From NCBI GenBank assembly GCA_036924285.1, contig JAYKYS010000005.1:21984001-22048000 (forward strand): a stretch of 64,000 nt of DNA. The letters run 5' to 3'. Source of the DNA: Asterella californica. Lineage: Eukaryota; Streptophyta; Marchantiopsida; Marchantiales; Aytoniaceae. Numbering within the stretch: position 1 is the stretch's first letter; each line of letters opens with the position of its first letter. The notes beneath the pieces are model-generated. The model ran no database searches and was not told the origin of the DNA. It saw only the letters and a list, made by a program, of their open reading frames with translations. The position numbers and the translations under genes are program-made. Shown in pieces: positions 1 through 9,526 of the stretch.

Positions 1-1119
1 AATAGGATCCGGCGGCGAACTTTGACACTCACGGAGAAGAAAACTATGAAGGTTTAGACTTCTAAACTTCCCCTACATGCAAATGAGATACTACTGGACT
101 CACAAACGAAGTTTCAGCCTGAGATCAAATTCTGACACGGAGATATGGACAGAAAAGTTCTGAGTAAGAAAATTGTGGCAATTTCTGGTACCCAGCTGGC
201 TATTTCAACCTAGAACAGAAGATTGGCTTGATCAAATTCAAATATTCTCACATTATTTGAAGTCTACAGGGTGCTGAACCTCCCTTTGAAGTTGGGACTC
301 TTGAATGTACACAGAACTCTAGATCTCCTCCTCTGAAGTCGCTGCTCTAGATAAAGAGCTTTCCAGATTCCTCCAGCTTCAGCGGCCGCCCTGAATTACT
401 CAGTCACTCAATCGATGCAAAACTTTTTGGGAAATTGTAGCCCTGCTGGCAGAGAACACAACCTCGAAGTTTTGAAACAATTTCCTCAAATCTGCTGCAA
501 GTGACGCTGAAAACCCTAAATCCAACAAAAGTGATTCAATTCTGGCACAATTCGAACTTCAATTGATCATAACTTTGTCTTTATTGACTCAAATCGATTG
601 AAAATTTCACTGGAAGTGCTTGGCATGACGACCTCTCTCTCCCTCTGCTCTCAGATTTCGAAGATCCCCCACCAAATGCTCGAACTCCACTCTAGAGCTC
701 TGTTTCTAAATTTAGAGTTTAACAAAAGACAAAAACAGACCAATGGGAGTTCATAGCTCCACTTGGTTGTCCTTTAGTACCCTAAACCACGTGGCAACTT
801 AGTTTTACTCATAGGCTACCACGTCAAGCCCCCTAGAGTGCCAACGTAAAACTTAAACTACCTAAAACGACACGCAGCCCCGAAAAATAACTTAAATCAG
901 CTAGAAAGCGTGCATGGGTGACACGCAAATACAACCCATGAGCTTAAGCCCTATCAACATGGTAATCAACCTACTAAGTCTCAAAATAGTGTTAACACCG
1001 TATGCAAAGGTGTCAAACATATACATAAACGACTAGAAGTAATAAGAGCTAACTTCTAGAACTACTAAACTCAAGCGTCGGAGTAGAAATATAACATGTA
1101 GCCGCCAAGTAGCGCGACA
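1..1119 (-). mobile_element. LTR of a Ty3/gypsy-type element, truncated by the window edge
   Basis: Read on the minus strand, this segment begins with TGTCGCGCTAC at 1119 and matches the plus-strand LTR at 42804-44040. Shared stretches include the LTR start (around 1093-1119) and an 'ATGTAGGGGAAGTTT' block (around 68-82 here, 43950-43964 there). No polypurine tract lies just outside position 1119, so this is either a 5' LTR, with its internal part off the window to the left, or a solo LTR. It carries no coding content. Confidence 0.7.
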
Positions 1120-2832
1120 CCGCGAATCAAGTTTTAACTCGCATGTTATCTACTCAGGAGGTTGTGCTATTTTGTTTAGTCCAATCATCTATACTTTTTG
1201 CAGAGAAATGCTTCACATTTTTTACTTTCTTGGTCGTTGTCACGGCATCAGTTTACAAACATTTCGTCGCAACAGCCAATCCGCTTTTTGGTTACATTTT
1301 AGAAGCGACTGTGTATCTTTTTCGACGGGTAGTCTTTTTGTTTGGTGGCCATTCATTTCGACTCGCTCTATTTGGTAGTGCTTCTACACATTCTTTACAT
1401 TGTGCGTTCACTCTCATCATCGCGGTCTTGATTTTAGCTGATGTCAAGACATGCTCTTTCTGTCACTGTCGTCAATCTTGCAGTCGAGTTACTTTCAGAG
1501 CTGAGTGTTACATACCGTGTCTTTCCTAGTCAGTATATATTTTTGACTGGTGAAGAGCATTCAGCGATGGATAAGCGAGTTGTGTGGTGTGAGGATAGAA
1601 CTATGGCCACTGTAGTCAACTCTTCGTCTACACCCCCGTTGGTAGTTTTTGTAGATAATCTTCAAACGCTATTTCTAGAGTTTGCTGCGGCATGTGTTAT
1701 GACGGTTACAAGGACTGATTTGTTATGTTTGTTTGATGAGACCTCCCCCTTCTTTGTTGTGCAATGTACTCGTTTGATGCTTCTGAATCTAACAAGAAGA
1801 GGTTTAATGTTTATAGAAATGTTGCTCTAATGATGAGATATGTCAAACGAAGTCAGTTGCTTGAGGAGATTGTTAACGTCATCTTTCAAACTTAGAGCGT
1901 TCCTGGAAAGATCATTACAGGTTTTGTTGCTTGAATGTTATGTTAGTTCGAGAGTTATGTTTATGTTTTTGAACCGTGGGTTTGAATCTGTGTGTGTTGG
2001 TGTACCTTTTACTATAAGCTAGGGGTTTTTTGTACTTTTCTTGGCTTGCCTCCTCTCTTCTTGTGAAGGGAGTGAACCTTCGCTGGATAAGTCAGCATAG
2101 ATGGGTTCGACTCCCATCGAGTGTACTATTTGTATTATCATTAGACATGTAACTGTGTTTGTATCCATGTTATGAGTCTTGTCCTAGAATGCTCTGAATC
2201 TGCTTTTATTGTGGACATGTAACTTAGATGAGGTAGAGGTAAGTGAACCAATGTTAACAGAGTTAGCAATTTATAAACCTCCTGTTTTTACAGATTCGTT
2301 AAACTTGAATAGACAGATTTCAAAATCTGTTGGAAATCTGATATAGAACCAGGCTTCCGAAAACCTGGTGTGAGCAAGTTCAAGAAACCTGGTTATACTA
2401 GGAAATGGAAACCTGTTATATCAGGTTTTGCAGACCTGATTTATCTTCTGAACCTGGTATATACAATGTCAAGATACATGTTTCTCCAGATTTTTGTTTA
2501 GTAACAGGTAACCTGTTATGGAGTGGTGCAGTATAAACAGGTTTTCAAAAGTGAGGAAAAGATGAAAAGGTTTAACCAAAGAGAAAACCCAGTACAAGTT
2601 CAGAAAGTATATTTCATATATCTGAAGCAAGCAATGTTGAGAAGTGGATTACTCGAAAACTAGAGAAAGGACTTACTCCCCATGTCGTAGTACGGACACC
2701 AAACAAGCACTCCCTCAACTCCGTATTCCACGTTGTAGTCCGAGGTGGTAATACTCGAGTTGTTGTTCTATAACGCACCGACATGTGTTGTGTTCGACAC
2801 TCATAAATCTTGATGGGAGGATCTGACCTACT
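1120..2832. other. Unassigned T-rich region between LTR and pol remnant
   Basis: I see no recognisable gene. Frames at 1143-1529 and 1441-1830 are open, but they are rich in hydrophobic residues, as expected from T-rich DNA, and lack recognisable motifs. A GGTTCGACTCC string near 2104 resembles a tRNA T-arm, but no complete tRNA can be folded around it. Positions 2345-2545 carry a dense cluster of ACCTG/CAGGT words, listed separately. The segment may be the decayed 5' part of the element whose pol begins near 2833. Confidence 0.4.
2345..2545. repeat. Cluster of ACCTG/CAGGT words
   Basis: About ten copies of ACCTG or its complement CAGGT occur in 200 bp, often in the context AAACCTGGT or AACCTGTTAT. 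One pair forms the near-palindrome AACAGGTAACCTGTT at 2502-2516. The spacing is irregular, so this is not a simple tandem array. Function unknown. Confidence 0.5.
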
Positions 2833-5385
2833 GTGGGAGAGTTTGCCGAAGCCTTCGCTGGTAGAGCCATTTACTCGATAGGAGATCTCTACTCTGGACA
2901 CGATCAGTTTCAACTTGTTGAAGAGAGTAGAGACATCACTACTATGAGGACACCGTTGGGTTTGATGAGGATGTGCATATTATCGCAAAGGGCAATAAAT
3001 TCTGTTGCACACATGATGAACGGGATGAATAAAGTTCTTCGAGACTTCATCCCGAAGAAGACCATGCCTTTCTTAGATGACATTCCAATCAAAGGATGTG
3101 TAGAGGAGCAGAAGGATGAGAGAGTCGATCAGGAGGGGTGTCGAAAATTTGTGGTTGATCATATTCTAGATTGTGATCAGATTTTATTACGACTCGGGGA
3201 GATTCACTTGACACTATCAGGCACTAAATCTTCGTTTGAAGTTCGAGAGGTTGTGATTGTGGGGCACTTGTGCGGGTGGTTTGGTCGCAAACCTGATATT
3301 AACAAGGTGGATGTCATACAACGGATGAAGGACACATGTAGCTCGACGACAGAGGTGCGAAAGTTCTTAGGAGCTTGCGTGTTCTATCATGTGTGGATTT
3401 CTCATTTTGCTCATGTATCAGATCCACTCTATGGTCTGTTACGGAAGGGCACGAAGTTCAGATGTGAGGAGAGGTATATCGAAGCGGTGCAGAAACTGAA
3501 GCAGTTGTTGTCTTCTCCACATGTGCTACGAAGGGTGAGTTATGAAGATGACAAACACGTGATAATCACGGTTGATACAAGTCCGATAGCCATTGGGTGG
3601 GCAGTGGGACAAGATGATGAGGATGAGAACAGGTTTGCAATCAGATTTGGAGCCAAGGTGTTGAGTGAGCGACAGAGAAACTACCCACAAGTAAAGCGAG
3701 AGCTATGGGAAGTAGTTACCGCTATGAAAGTCGAGAAGGACTATTTGATTGGAGCACCGATAATAGTAGAGACGGATTCTTTATCATTGTTAGAGATGAT
3801 TACTAATTGTAACACCCTTGATATTGCTATGTTGCGATGGATTGCCTATATCAAGTCGTTGAATCCAGAATTCAGACACATAGCGGGGAAAGATAACTCG
3901 GTAGCAGATATGTTGTCTAGGGCTAGATATGAGAATGAAGAGGATTTGATGAAAGACACAGAGGATATAGACACGGCCGTTTTTTGTAGAGCTCAAAAAA
4001 GAATGAATGAGCATCAAAACTCATTCATGGAGGAGCTATATGAAGGAGAATGGAATGATGCTCAGTTCAAATAGATCAGGAGGAAGGCTTACAACTACAT
4101 ACAACAAGGGGGCTATCTGTGGAAGCGCGCCAAGCGGAGTGACGAGATGCCACAACGAATTGTGTGTAAGCAAGAGATGCAAACCCAGCTCATTCAAGAA
4201 TTTCATGAGAGCTTATGGGCTGGACATCGGGGTATTTATGCCACCTTTATCAAACTCAAAGAGAGATATTCATGGCGTAACATGTATAGAGATGTAGTGC
4301 GATTTGTGGAGACGTGTGTAACTTGTCAGATGTACTCTGACATCCGACATCGAGATGAGCTTCACTGTACGTATCCACTTGCAATGCATTACAAGTGGGT
4401 AGTAGATCTGGTTACGATGCCGGTTGGGATATGGCAGATGAGATACTTGGTTTTAACACAAGAGGATCTATCCCAAGTCGAAGGACGCGCTTTATGCACA
4501 AACACTACAGAAGAAGTGTGCAAATTTCTACTTGAAAATGTAATCTACAGATACGGATGTGTAGGGAAGATTACAACAAACAGCGGAGAACTGAATGCTC
4601 ACGAAGCTGATATGTTCTTCAAGAGGCGGGGAATCAAGTTAGCTCTTACAATGACTTATAATCCGGAAGGAAATGCAAAGAGTGAGCGCGGCCATCCTCC
4701 TATTTGGAAAGTCATTGTGAAAGCTTGCAACGAAAGGGTGAGAGAATGGCCAAGGCTTCTATCATTTGCTCTATGGGCCGATCGTACAACTCATAGCTCG
4801 GTGACCGGGTACATGCCAGCAGAACTAATGCAAGGGCAGAAACCGATCATGCCTATCAAAGAGCAAATACCTACTTGGAGTGTTCTACCTTGAGAGGATA
4901 ATCTCTCTAGAGAGGATCTTCTCGCTCTTAGGATTCGTCAGTTGGAGCAGAGACCAGAGGATATGTAGCTAGCTCTGGAACGGTTACGAAAAGCTCGCTT
5001 GAAGAACAAAGATAGATTTGATAAGCGACATCGACTACGACTTAAGAAGATCCAGGAAGATGATTGGGTGTTGGTATATGATAGCAGCTTGGATAACCAG
5101 CATAGTTCATTGCGGAAGTTTTCTAAACACTGGTTTGGACCTTACACTGTTGTTCGTATTCATGACAACGTCACATACGTGCTACACGAGTTGGATGGTG
5201 CACGGCTTAAAGTTCCGATTGCAGGAAAACGGATAAAACTCTTTAAGCGACGAGATGAAGACGTAGATATCGAGGAGATCAGTACCAAGTTTGATCTCTC
5301 TCAAGATCAAGATGAGAGTCCATATGAGATTGTAGAGCCCGAGGAGGAGGCTCTCAAAGAAAAAGATGAGGAGGAAGTGGTATGA
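2833..5385 (+). pseudogene. Ty3/gypsy pol remnant: RT, RNase H and integrase, with stops
   Basis: One frame runs through the segment and is broken by stops at 4072-4074, 4891-4893 and about 4966. In order it shows reverse transcriptase (the FLDD catalytic box near 3078 replaces the usual YxDD), an RNase H region (motif TVDTSP near 3570), a run ending in a GKDNSVADMLSRAR-type motif near 3889, the integrase zinc region with CVTC near 4315, and an integrase core. In the core, the position normally read as TDNG is TTNSG, so the second catalytic aspartate appears replaced by asparagine. The last 130 codons are the integrase C-terminal part and end in an acidic tail. The 5' half of RT and all of gag are absent. 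The family is the same as the pol remnant at 39586-42760. Not functional. Confidence 0.85.
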
Positions 5386-5879
5386 TGCCAACCACAACGT
5401 ATGATTAGGTTGGTGCATACCGGAGGATGCAAATGTTTAGAGGGGTTGATACCGCTAGAAGCGTATTGCTTCCCTGAGTAAACATATCACAACCTTCACA
5501 GTCATAACACAGCCAGAAGGTTCCGCCCTTCTCAAGAAAACTTACCTTGACAACGTGTTTTGATGTTGAGGAGCCATCGAGACCTTATCGTGTCAAAAGA
5601 TAAGGTTCCACGTGGACGATCCGTGCACTCTCCGCTGAGTGGAGATAAGGGTAGTACTCTTGTCGTCATATGCGAAGTTGATGTATAAGTAGAGAGATGC
5701 GTGGAGCTTTGGATATGGAGTTTAGAGTATCCAAGTCTAGTGTGTGTGTTATCAGTATCGTTGGATGAAGTTAGAGGCAGTACAAGTGATAGACATGAAC
5801 AGAGAGTCCTTTCGTGCTCCTGATCTTCCACTTGTGCATCCATTAGTCATTAAGATAGTCATTAAGATCCATTGTCTGT
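5386..5879 (+). mobile_element. Polypurine tract and probable LTR start after the first pol remnant
   Basis: The string GGAGGATGCAAATGTTTAGAGGGG (5425-5448 region) lines up with GGAGGATGTGCATGTTAAGAGGAGG before the LTR at 42804, so a 3' LTR probably starts near 5449. Beyond about 30 bp the two LTRs no longer match. A TATA-like GATGTATAAGTAGAG near 5680 would suit LTR transcription. The right boundary cannot be set because the next element's leader follows without a visible junction. Confidence 0.45.
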
Positions 5880-6280
5880 CACGAGATCATTTTTGAGTAT
5901 TTATGATGATCGTTGGAGAGAGTCGTTCATGATTGCGGTGATGGCTACTCTGGATCCTATCATTCTTCTCATTGTCACTGACGACGTTGTTTGAGATCTT
6001 ACTGTCTACATCTTGCTCTGATGTGGTAGGATCCTCCATTGGATCTGAACTTTCTAGCGGACAAGGAATTTCGCTACCTTAAGACCGTTATAGCGAGAGT
6101 TTCTTCAACACTTGGATCGAAATATGTTGTTACAGTCGACCAAAGGTGGCGTATCGAGAGTTTATCGTGAGAAATTTCAGAGAGGATTATTACAACTAGA
6201 TAATAGCTTCATCCATTCCTTTTGTAGTTCCGTTTATTGTCAATCGTTTTAGAGTCGAGATTCTGACTCTATACAGAGCG
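5880..6280 (+). pseudogene. Decayed A/B small-ORF module (copy 1)
   Basis: Two frames resemble frames A and B at 26481-26909. Module A ends with DLTVYILL and a TGA at 6019-6021, and has an in-frame stop where copy 2 has tryptophan. Module B contains the run SIPFVVPFIVNRF and ends ILTLY near 6274, where copy 2 has its stop; here the frame runs on. Stops and frameshifts show it is no longer coding. Its order (A then B) and its position before a long non-coding leader match copy 2, so I treat it as part of the same element family. Function of the family unknown. Confidence 0.7.
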
Positions 6281-7501
6281 TACTTTGTTCTTCATGTCTA
6301 CGTGCTTCTTGATCGAGGATATCGTCAACGGCACATGTTTGTAGTTTGTTCAATATAAGCTTTGACGCCCAAATGGTACTCTGGGATAAAAATTCGTTCC
6401 TTGTGTTTGTCATGTGAGTGAAGACAAAATCTTTTTTGTCAACTTGTTTCTTATTGATCGAAAGTTTAACTAATCACCTTCCACCAAGTTTCTTTCACGT
6501 TTTTTAGGGTTAGAGGCACTTCCCGTGGCCCATTCACAAAGTGCTAGATATGGTTGGAAAGCTTGGAAGACGAGGATGCCCGTGGACTTAATGGTTGTTC
6601 GATTTGAAGCACGGTTGAGAACATTTCGACCAATTGAAGCTGAGGGGGTCAAATTCATGACCAATTTTGTTTCCGTGAGGTCTTTTTCACTTTCTGGGAG
6701 TTCTGTGAGATTTCTGGAGACGAATTGACTGTTGCTGGAAAGCTCTTGAGATGGGCTTGCTGATGGACTCCGAGATCATTCGATTCCAAGCCGGAGTGAA
6801 AAAGTTATGGCCGGTTGAAATTGGGTGTCTCAAATCGGAGACTATGAGAATAGACGATTGTAAACAGAAGATATTGAGAGCGATATGGAGAGTTTGGGAT
6901 CGAATTTCGCTATGAAACCTTCCATGGTCTGAGAAGGTAGAGTCAGATACCTACCTGTGAAATTTCAGAGCATTTGGATTATTTGGTATAAGGGTGTCAT
7001 TGTTTTTATGCACAAGGGTCTGCATATTGTCTTGTGTCATTGATAGTAAGGGCTTGGATCATTCCGAGAGTTTGGTTGAGGATAAGCTTGTGAAATTTTA
7101 CAGAGTGGTACTGATGATGACACATTAGCTTCCTGAGAAGTTTGAGTCGTTTTGATCAAGTGGTTTGTGAGGAATCGAACAGCAGAGTTCTGTCGAAATA
7201 ATATCATGAATGTTATGAAATCAGTGAACTTTGAAAGGGCATAGATGCCAACTCAGAGATGATCTCTCTGCATGTAATACCTTAATAGAGAGATTATTCT
7301 ACAAGCTATCTACTGGTCTTGGTTTCATCTCATTCGGAGCTATGGTTGAGGAGTGACAGCGAGATGAAGTTGGGAGATTTTTGCTCCAAAAGGTGCAAGA
7401 TTTAAGATTCTTTGAAGAACAGGTCCACCTGGAGGTTTTGCAAGTGCTTCAGAGCAATTGATCATGAGTATGGAGAGTTGTTGACAGTATTGTCTGTGTT
7501 C
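6281..7501 (+). other. Non-coding leader of the first S-type element
   Basis: There is no credible gene here. The text resembles the leader at 26940-28000: a TTAGGGTT block, a 'GGGGGTCAAATT' block, and the phrase GGAAAGCTCTTGAGATGGGCT (near 6738), which has a counterpart near 27160. It ends abruptly at 7501, where the outer nested retrotransposon is inserted. The flank resumes at 23856. Confidence 0.5.
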
Positions 7502-8294
7502 TGTCACACCACAGTATCTCATTATTTGTTGTATGCTTATATACATTTCATTAGGTATGACTATCTTAAAGGTTACTTTAGTTTGAAGATCTAAATTTAG
7601 AGTGATCAAAAGTAGTCATAACTAGCTGAGATAGTTATAACTAAGTTGAGGAAACTATTAGAGGTTCCACTATGGCACTATAGGACAAGTGCGGAGCTCT
7701 AAATATGCTTTCCAAAAGTATGTAACTTTGTTGACCATCGCTGATTGGATGCATGATGAAAAGTCATGCACAAAGATCTAAAGATGCTCCTCAAAAGACG
7801 TATTAGTGTGTTGTCGTCTTTCGATTGGATAGCGTGGAAAGTTAACACTTTACAAAAGCTAAAGTAGGAGAATCTCTTACTTTAGTAAAGTAGAACAAGT
7901 AATGTGTGTGCTATTCTTAAGTCTTAGTAGCCTTTAGAAGTTTTACTATTTTGGATTGCGTACTTACCATGAGGTAATGTAACTTAGTGAAAGTTACCAC
8001 GGTAAGAAGTTGTAGAGTATATAAGGAGGAGTTGAGAAGGTGGAAGACACTCTCATTTTCCAGTCTATAAGTAAAGTGAGCATTGGAGACCTTGGGAGTC
8101 CTTGAGTACTATGTGATGCAATGTGGAGGGGTTAGAACTTGTTTGCAGGAACGCTATTAGATGGACCGATGTGACCATACGGGTCAGAGTGTTGAGTGAA
8201 GTGAGCATGGGTATGATAGAATCTTTGTAATTAAGGTGCACTAGTAATCCTAGTCATCTGAGGTACCCCTGGGTGAGAGACAGGCCGGCTTACA
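7502..8294 (+). repeat. 5' LTR of the outer element
   Basis: Direct repeat of 23061-23855. It has a TATA-like TATATAA at 8018-8024 about 280 bp before the end, consistent with a U3-R boundary downstream of it. It ends with CTGGGTGAGAGACAGGCC..TTACA. A near-identical tail motif is present in the unrelated-length inner LTR. Confidence 0.93.
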
Positions 8295-8886
8295 TTTTGG
8301 TTCCGTTGCCGGGACCTCGATACAAAGATTCGTATTTAGTCGTTAGTACAGTTCAGGTCTGTTTTTGAGCATGAGTTCAGAACCTTCGTACATAGACCAT
8401 GTTATAGAGGGCAAGATAAGCTTTCCAATAAGCTTGATATCTCTGAGAGATCAATTGTAAGGAGAGAGTTATGTCTTTCAGAAGTTAAGGGGGTTTTTCG
8501 GTATCAAATAGTGAGCTCTCGGGAAGGAATTTACAGTCCTTTTCATATTTTCATTTTTTAGAGTTAGACCTTGAAATCTTCCATGCTGATAGCTTGCAAG
8601 ATAAGCTATCTAGGCACCCAAATCATGCGTGAATTGATCGAGTAGAATTGGAGTTATGGCATTCGAAGCGAAGGGGGGTCAGATTTGTTATATCGCTTGC
8701 TGAAGTAAAAGAGTGAAAGAATTTCAGAATTCTTGAGAGGGTTATGTTCGATCTCTGAGGCTCAGGGTTGACAAGTTAAGCTTCTACTCAGTAATGTGAG
8801 AGATTGCTAAGCGAGAAGATAGTCGAGTGATCAAAAGTGTCAAACAAACTATAGAGCGAGAGAGAGATGTATGACGGATCATCGTC
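8295..8886 (+). promoter_or_regulatory. Primer-binding site and leader of the outer element
   Basis: Directly after the LTR lies TTTTGGTTCCGTTGCCGGGACC, shared with the inner element at 14055. By position this is the tRNA primer-binding site. It resembles, but is not identical to, the TGGCGCCGTTGCCGGGGA site of many Athila/Tat elements; the priming tRNA is unresolved. The remaining leader contains a stem-like 'GATAGCTTGCAAGATAAGCTATC' region near 8588 and no convincing gene. Confidence 0.6.
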
Positions 8887-9351
8887 ATGGAAGGACAGCA
8901 AGAGTGGAAATTAAGGTTGAGCAAGATCCCTCAAGGCTATGCGGTGATAGTTACCGCTGATCTGGCGAAAGGAGAATTTCGACTAGAATTTGAGGAAGAA
9001 GTAGAGAGTACTCGTAAGAATCTGGAGAAGAACTCGAGGTGCTTTTTGTGTGGAGAAGAAGGACATAAAGTGAGCAAGTGTCCTACGAAGAATAGACTTT
9101 TGCGTGAACGAAGAGGGTTGGTCGACTTAAGCTTACACATAGGTCCTTCTTCCTCTAGACAAGGCGTCATTGATCCTACAACCTTTTGTCCGAGATGTGG
9201 AGTGGATGGGATTCCAGTTGAGCATGAGTGCAGCGTAGTGGTTGCTTTGCTCGAAACTGTAGCCGAAGGTCTCGAGAGAAGATTGAGTGTAGAAACAGAA
9301 CAAGTGAAGATTTCTAGCGAGGATGGAGATAGTCTGTCACACGTTAGATAA
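8887..9351 (+). CDS. Accessory zinc-knuckle protein upstream of gag (outer element)
   Basis: A 154-residue frame beginning at ATG 8887. Its N-terminal third (WKLRLSKIPQGYAVIV) matches the product of 15398-15874 in the inner element (WKVRLRNLPQGLDVIV). A retroviral-type zinc knuckle, CFLCGEEGHKVSKC, follows at about residues 53-66, then a conserved LVDLSLHIGPSSS stretch and a second cysteine cluster CPRCGVDGIPVEHEC. The end is acidic and probably helical. Such a protein could bind nucleic acid in the retrotransposon particle. That is inference from the knuckle; the gag proper downstream has its own knuckle. The conserved position in two diverged elements argues that it is a real gene and not a chance frame. 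Confidence 0.8.
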   Translation: MEGQQEWKLRLSKIPQGYAVIVTADLAKGEFRLEFEEEVESTRKNLEKNSRCFLCGEEGHKVSKCPTKNRLLRERRGLVDLSLHIGPSSSRQGVIDPTTFCPRCGVDGIPVEHECSVVVALLETVAEGLERRLSVETEQVKISSEDGDSLSHVR

Positions 9352-9526
9352 GATGACCATGAGGGTCAAGCCTATTCTAACCTTTGGAGAGGAGAGAGCT
9401 CAACGGGGAAATACGATCTTCACATCCACAAGCAGTACCTTGAGTAAGAAGAAGAAAAGAAAAGAAGAATGGGGAAACTTCCGGTGTTTTACGGAAAGGA
9501 TGGAGAAGACGTGGAAGGATTTGTGA
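9323..9526 (+). CDS. Small accessory frame overlapping the zinc-knuckle gene (outer element)
   Basis: Begins at ATG 9323 inside the last 29 bases of the preceding gene. The first 27 codons align with the small protein at 15874-16038 (MEIV start, then LTFGEERAQ here against ITLGEEMAQ there). After that the similarity ends: the PFPF-type hydrophobic end is missing and the frame runs into serine/threonine and lysine-rich codons before gag starts at 9469. I read it as a truncated or deleted copy of the small protein. Function unknown. Confidence 0.55.
   Translation: MEIVCHTLDKMTMRVKPILTFGEERAQRGNTIFTSTSSTLSKKKKRKEEWGNFRCFTERMEKTWKDL

Noticed and set aside
1143..1830. Overlapping hydrophobic frames as membrane proteins
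   Set aside because: T-rich DNA yields such frames by composition; no homologue in the window, no motif.
2040..2125. tRNA-like T-arm (ATGGG TTCGACT CCCAT)
   Set aside because: A perfect B-box-like arm, but no matching acceptor stem, D arm or anticodon arm could be placed around it.
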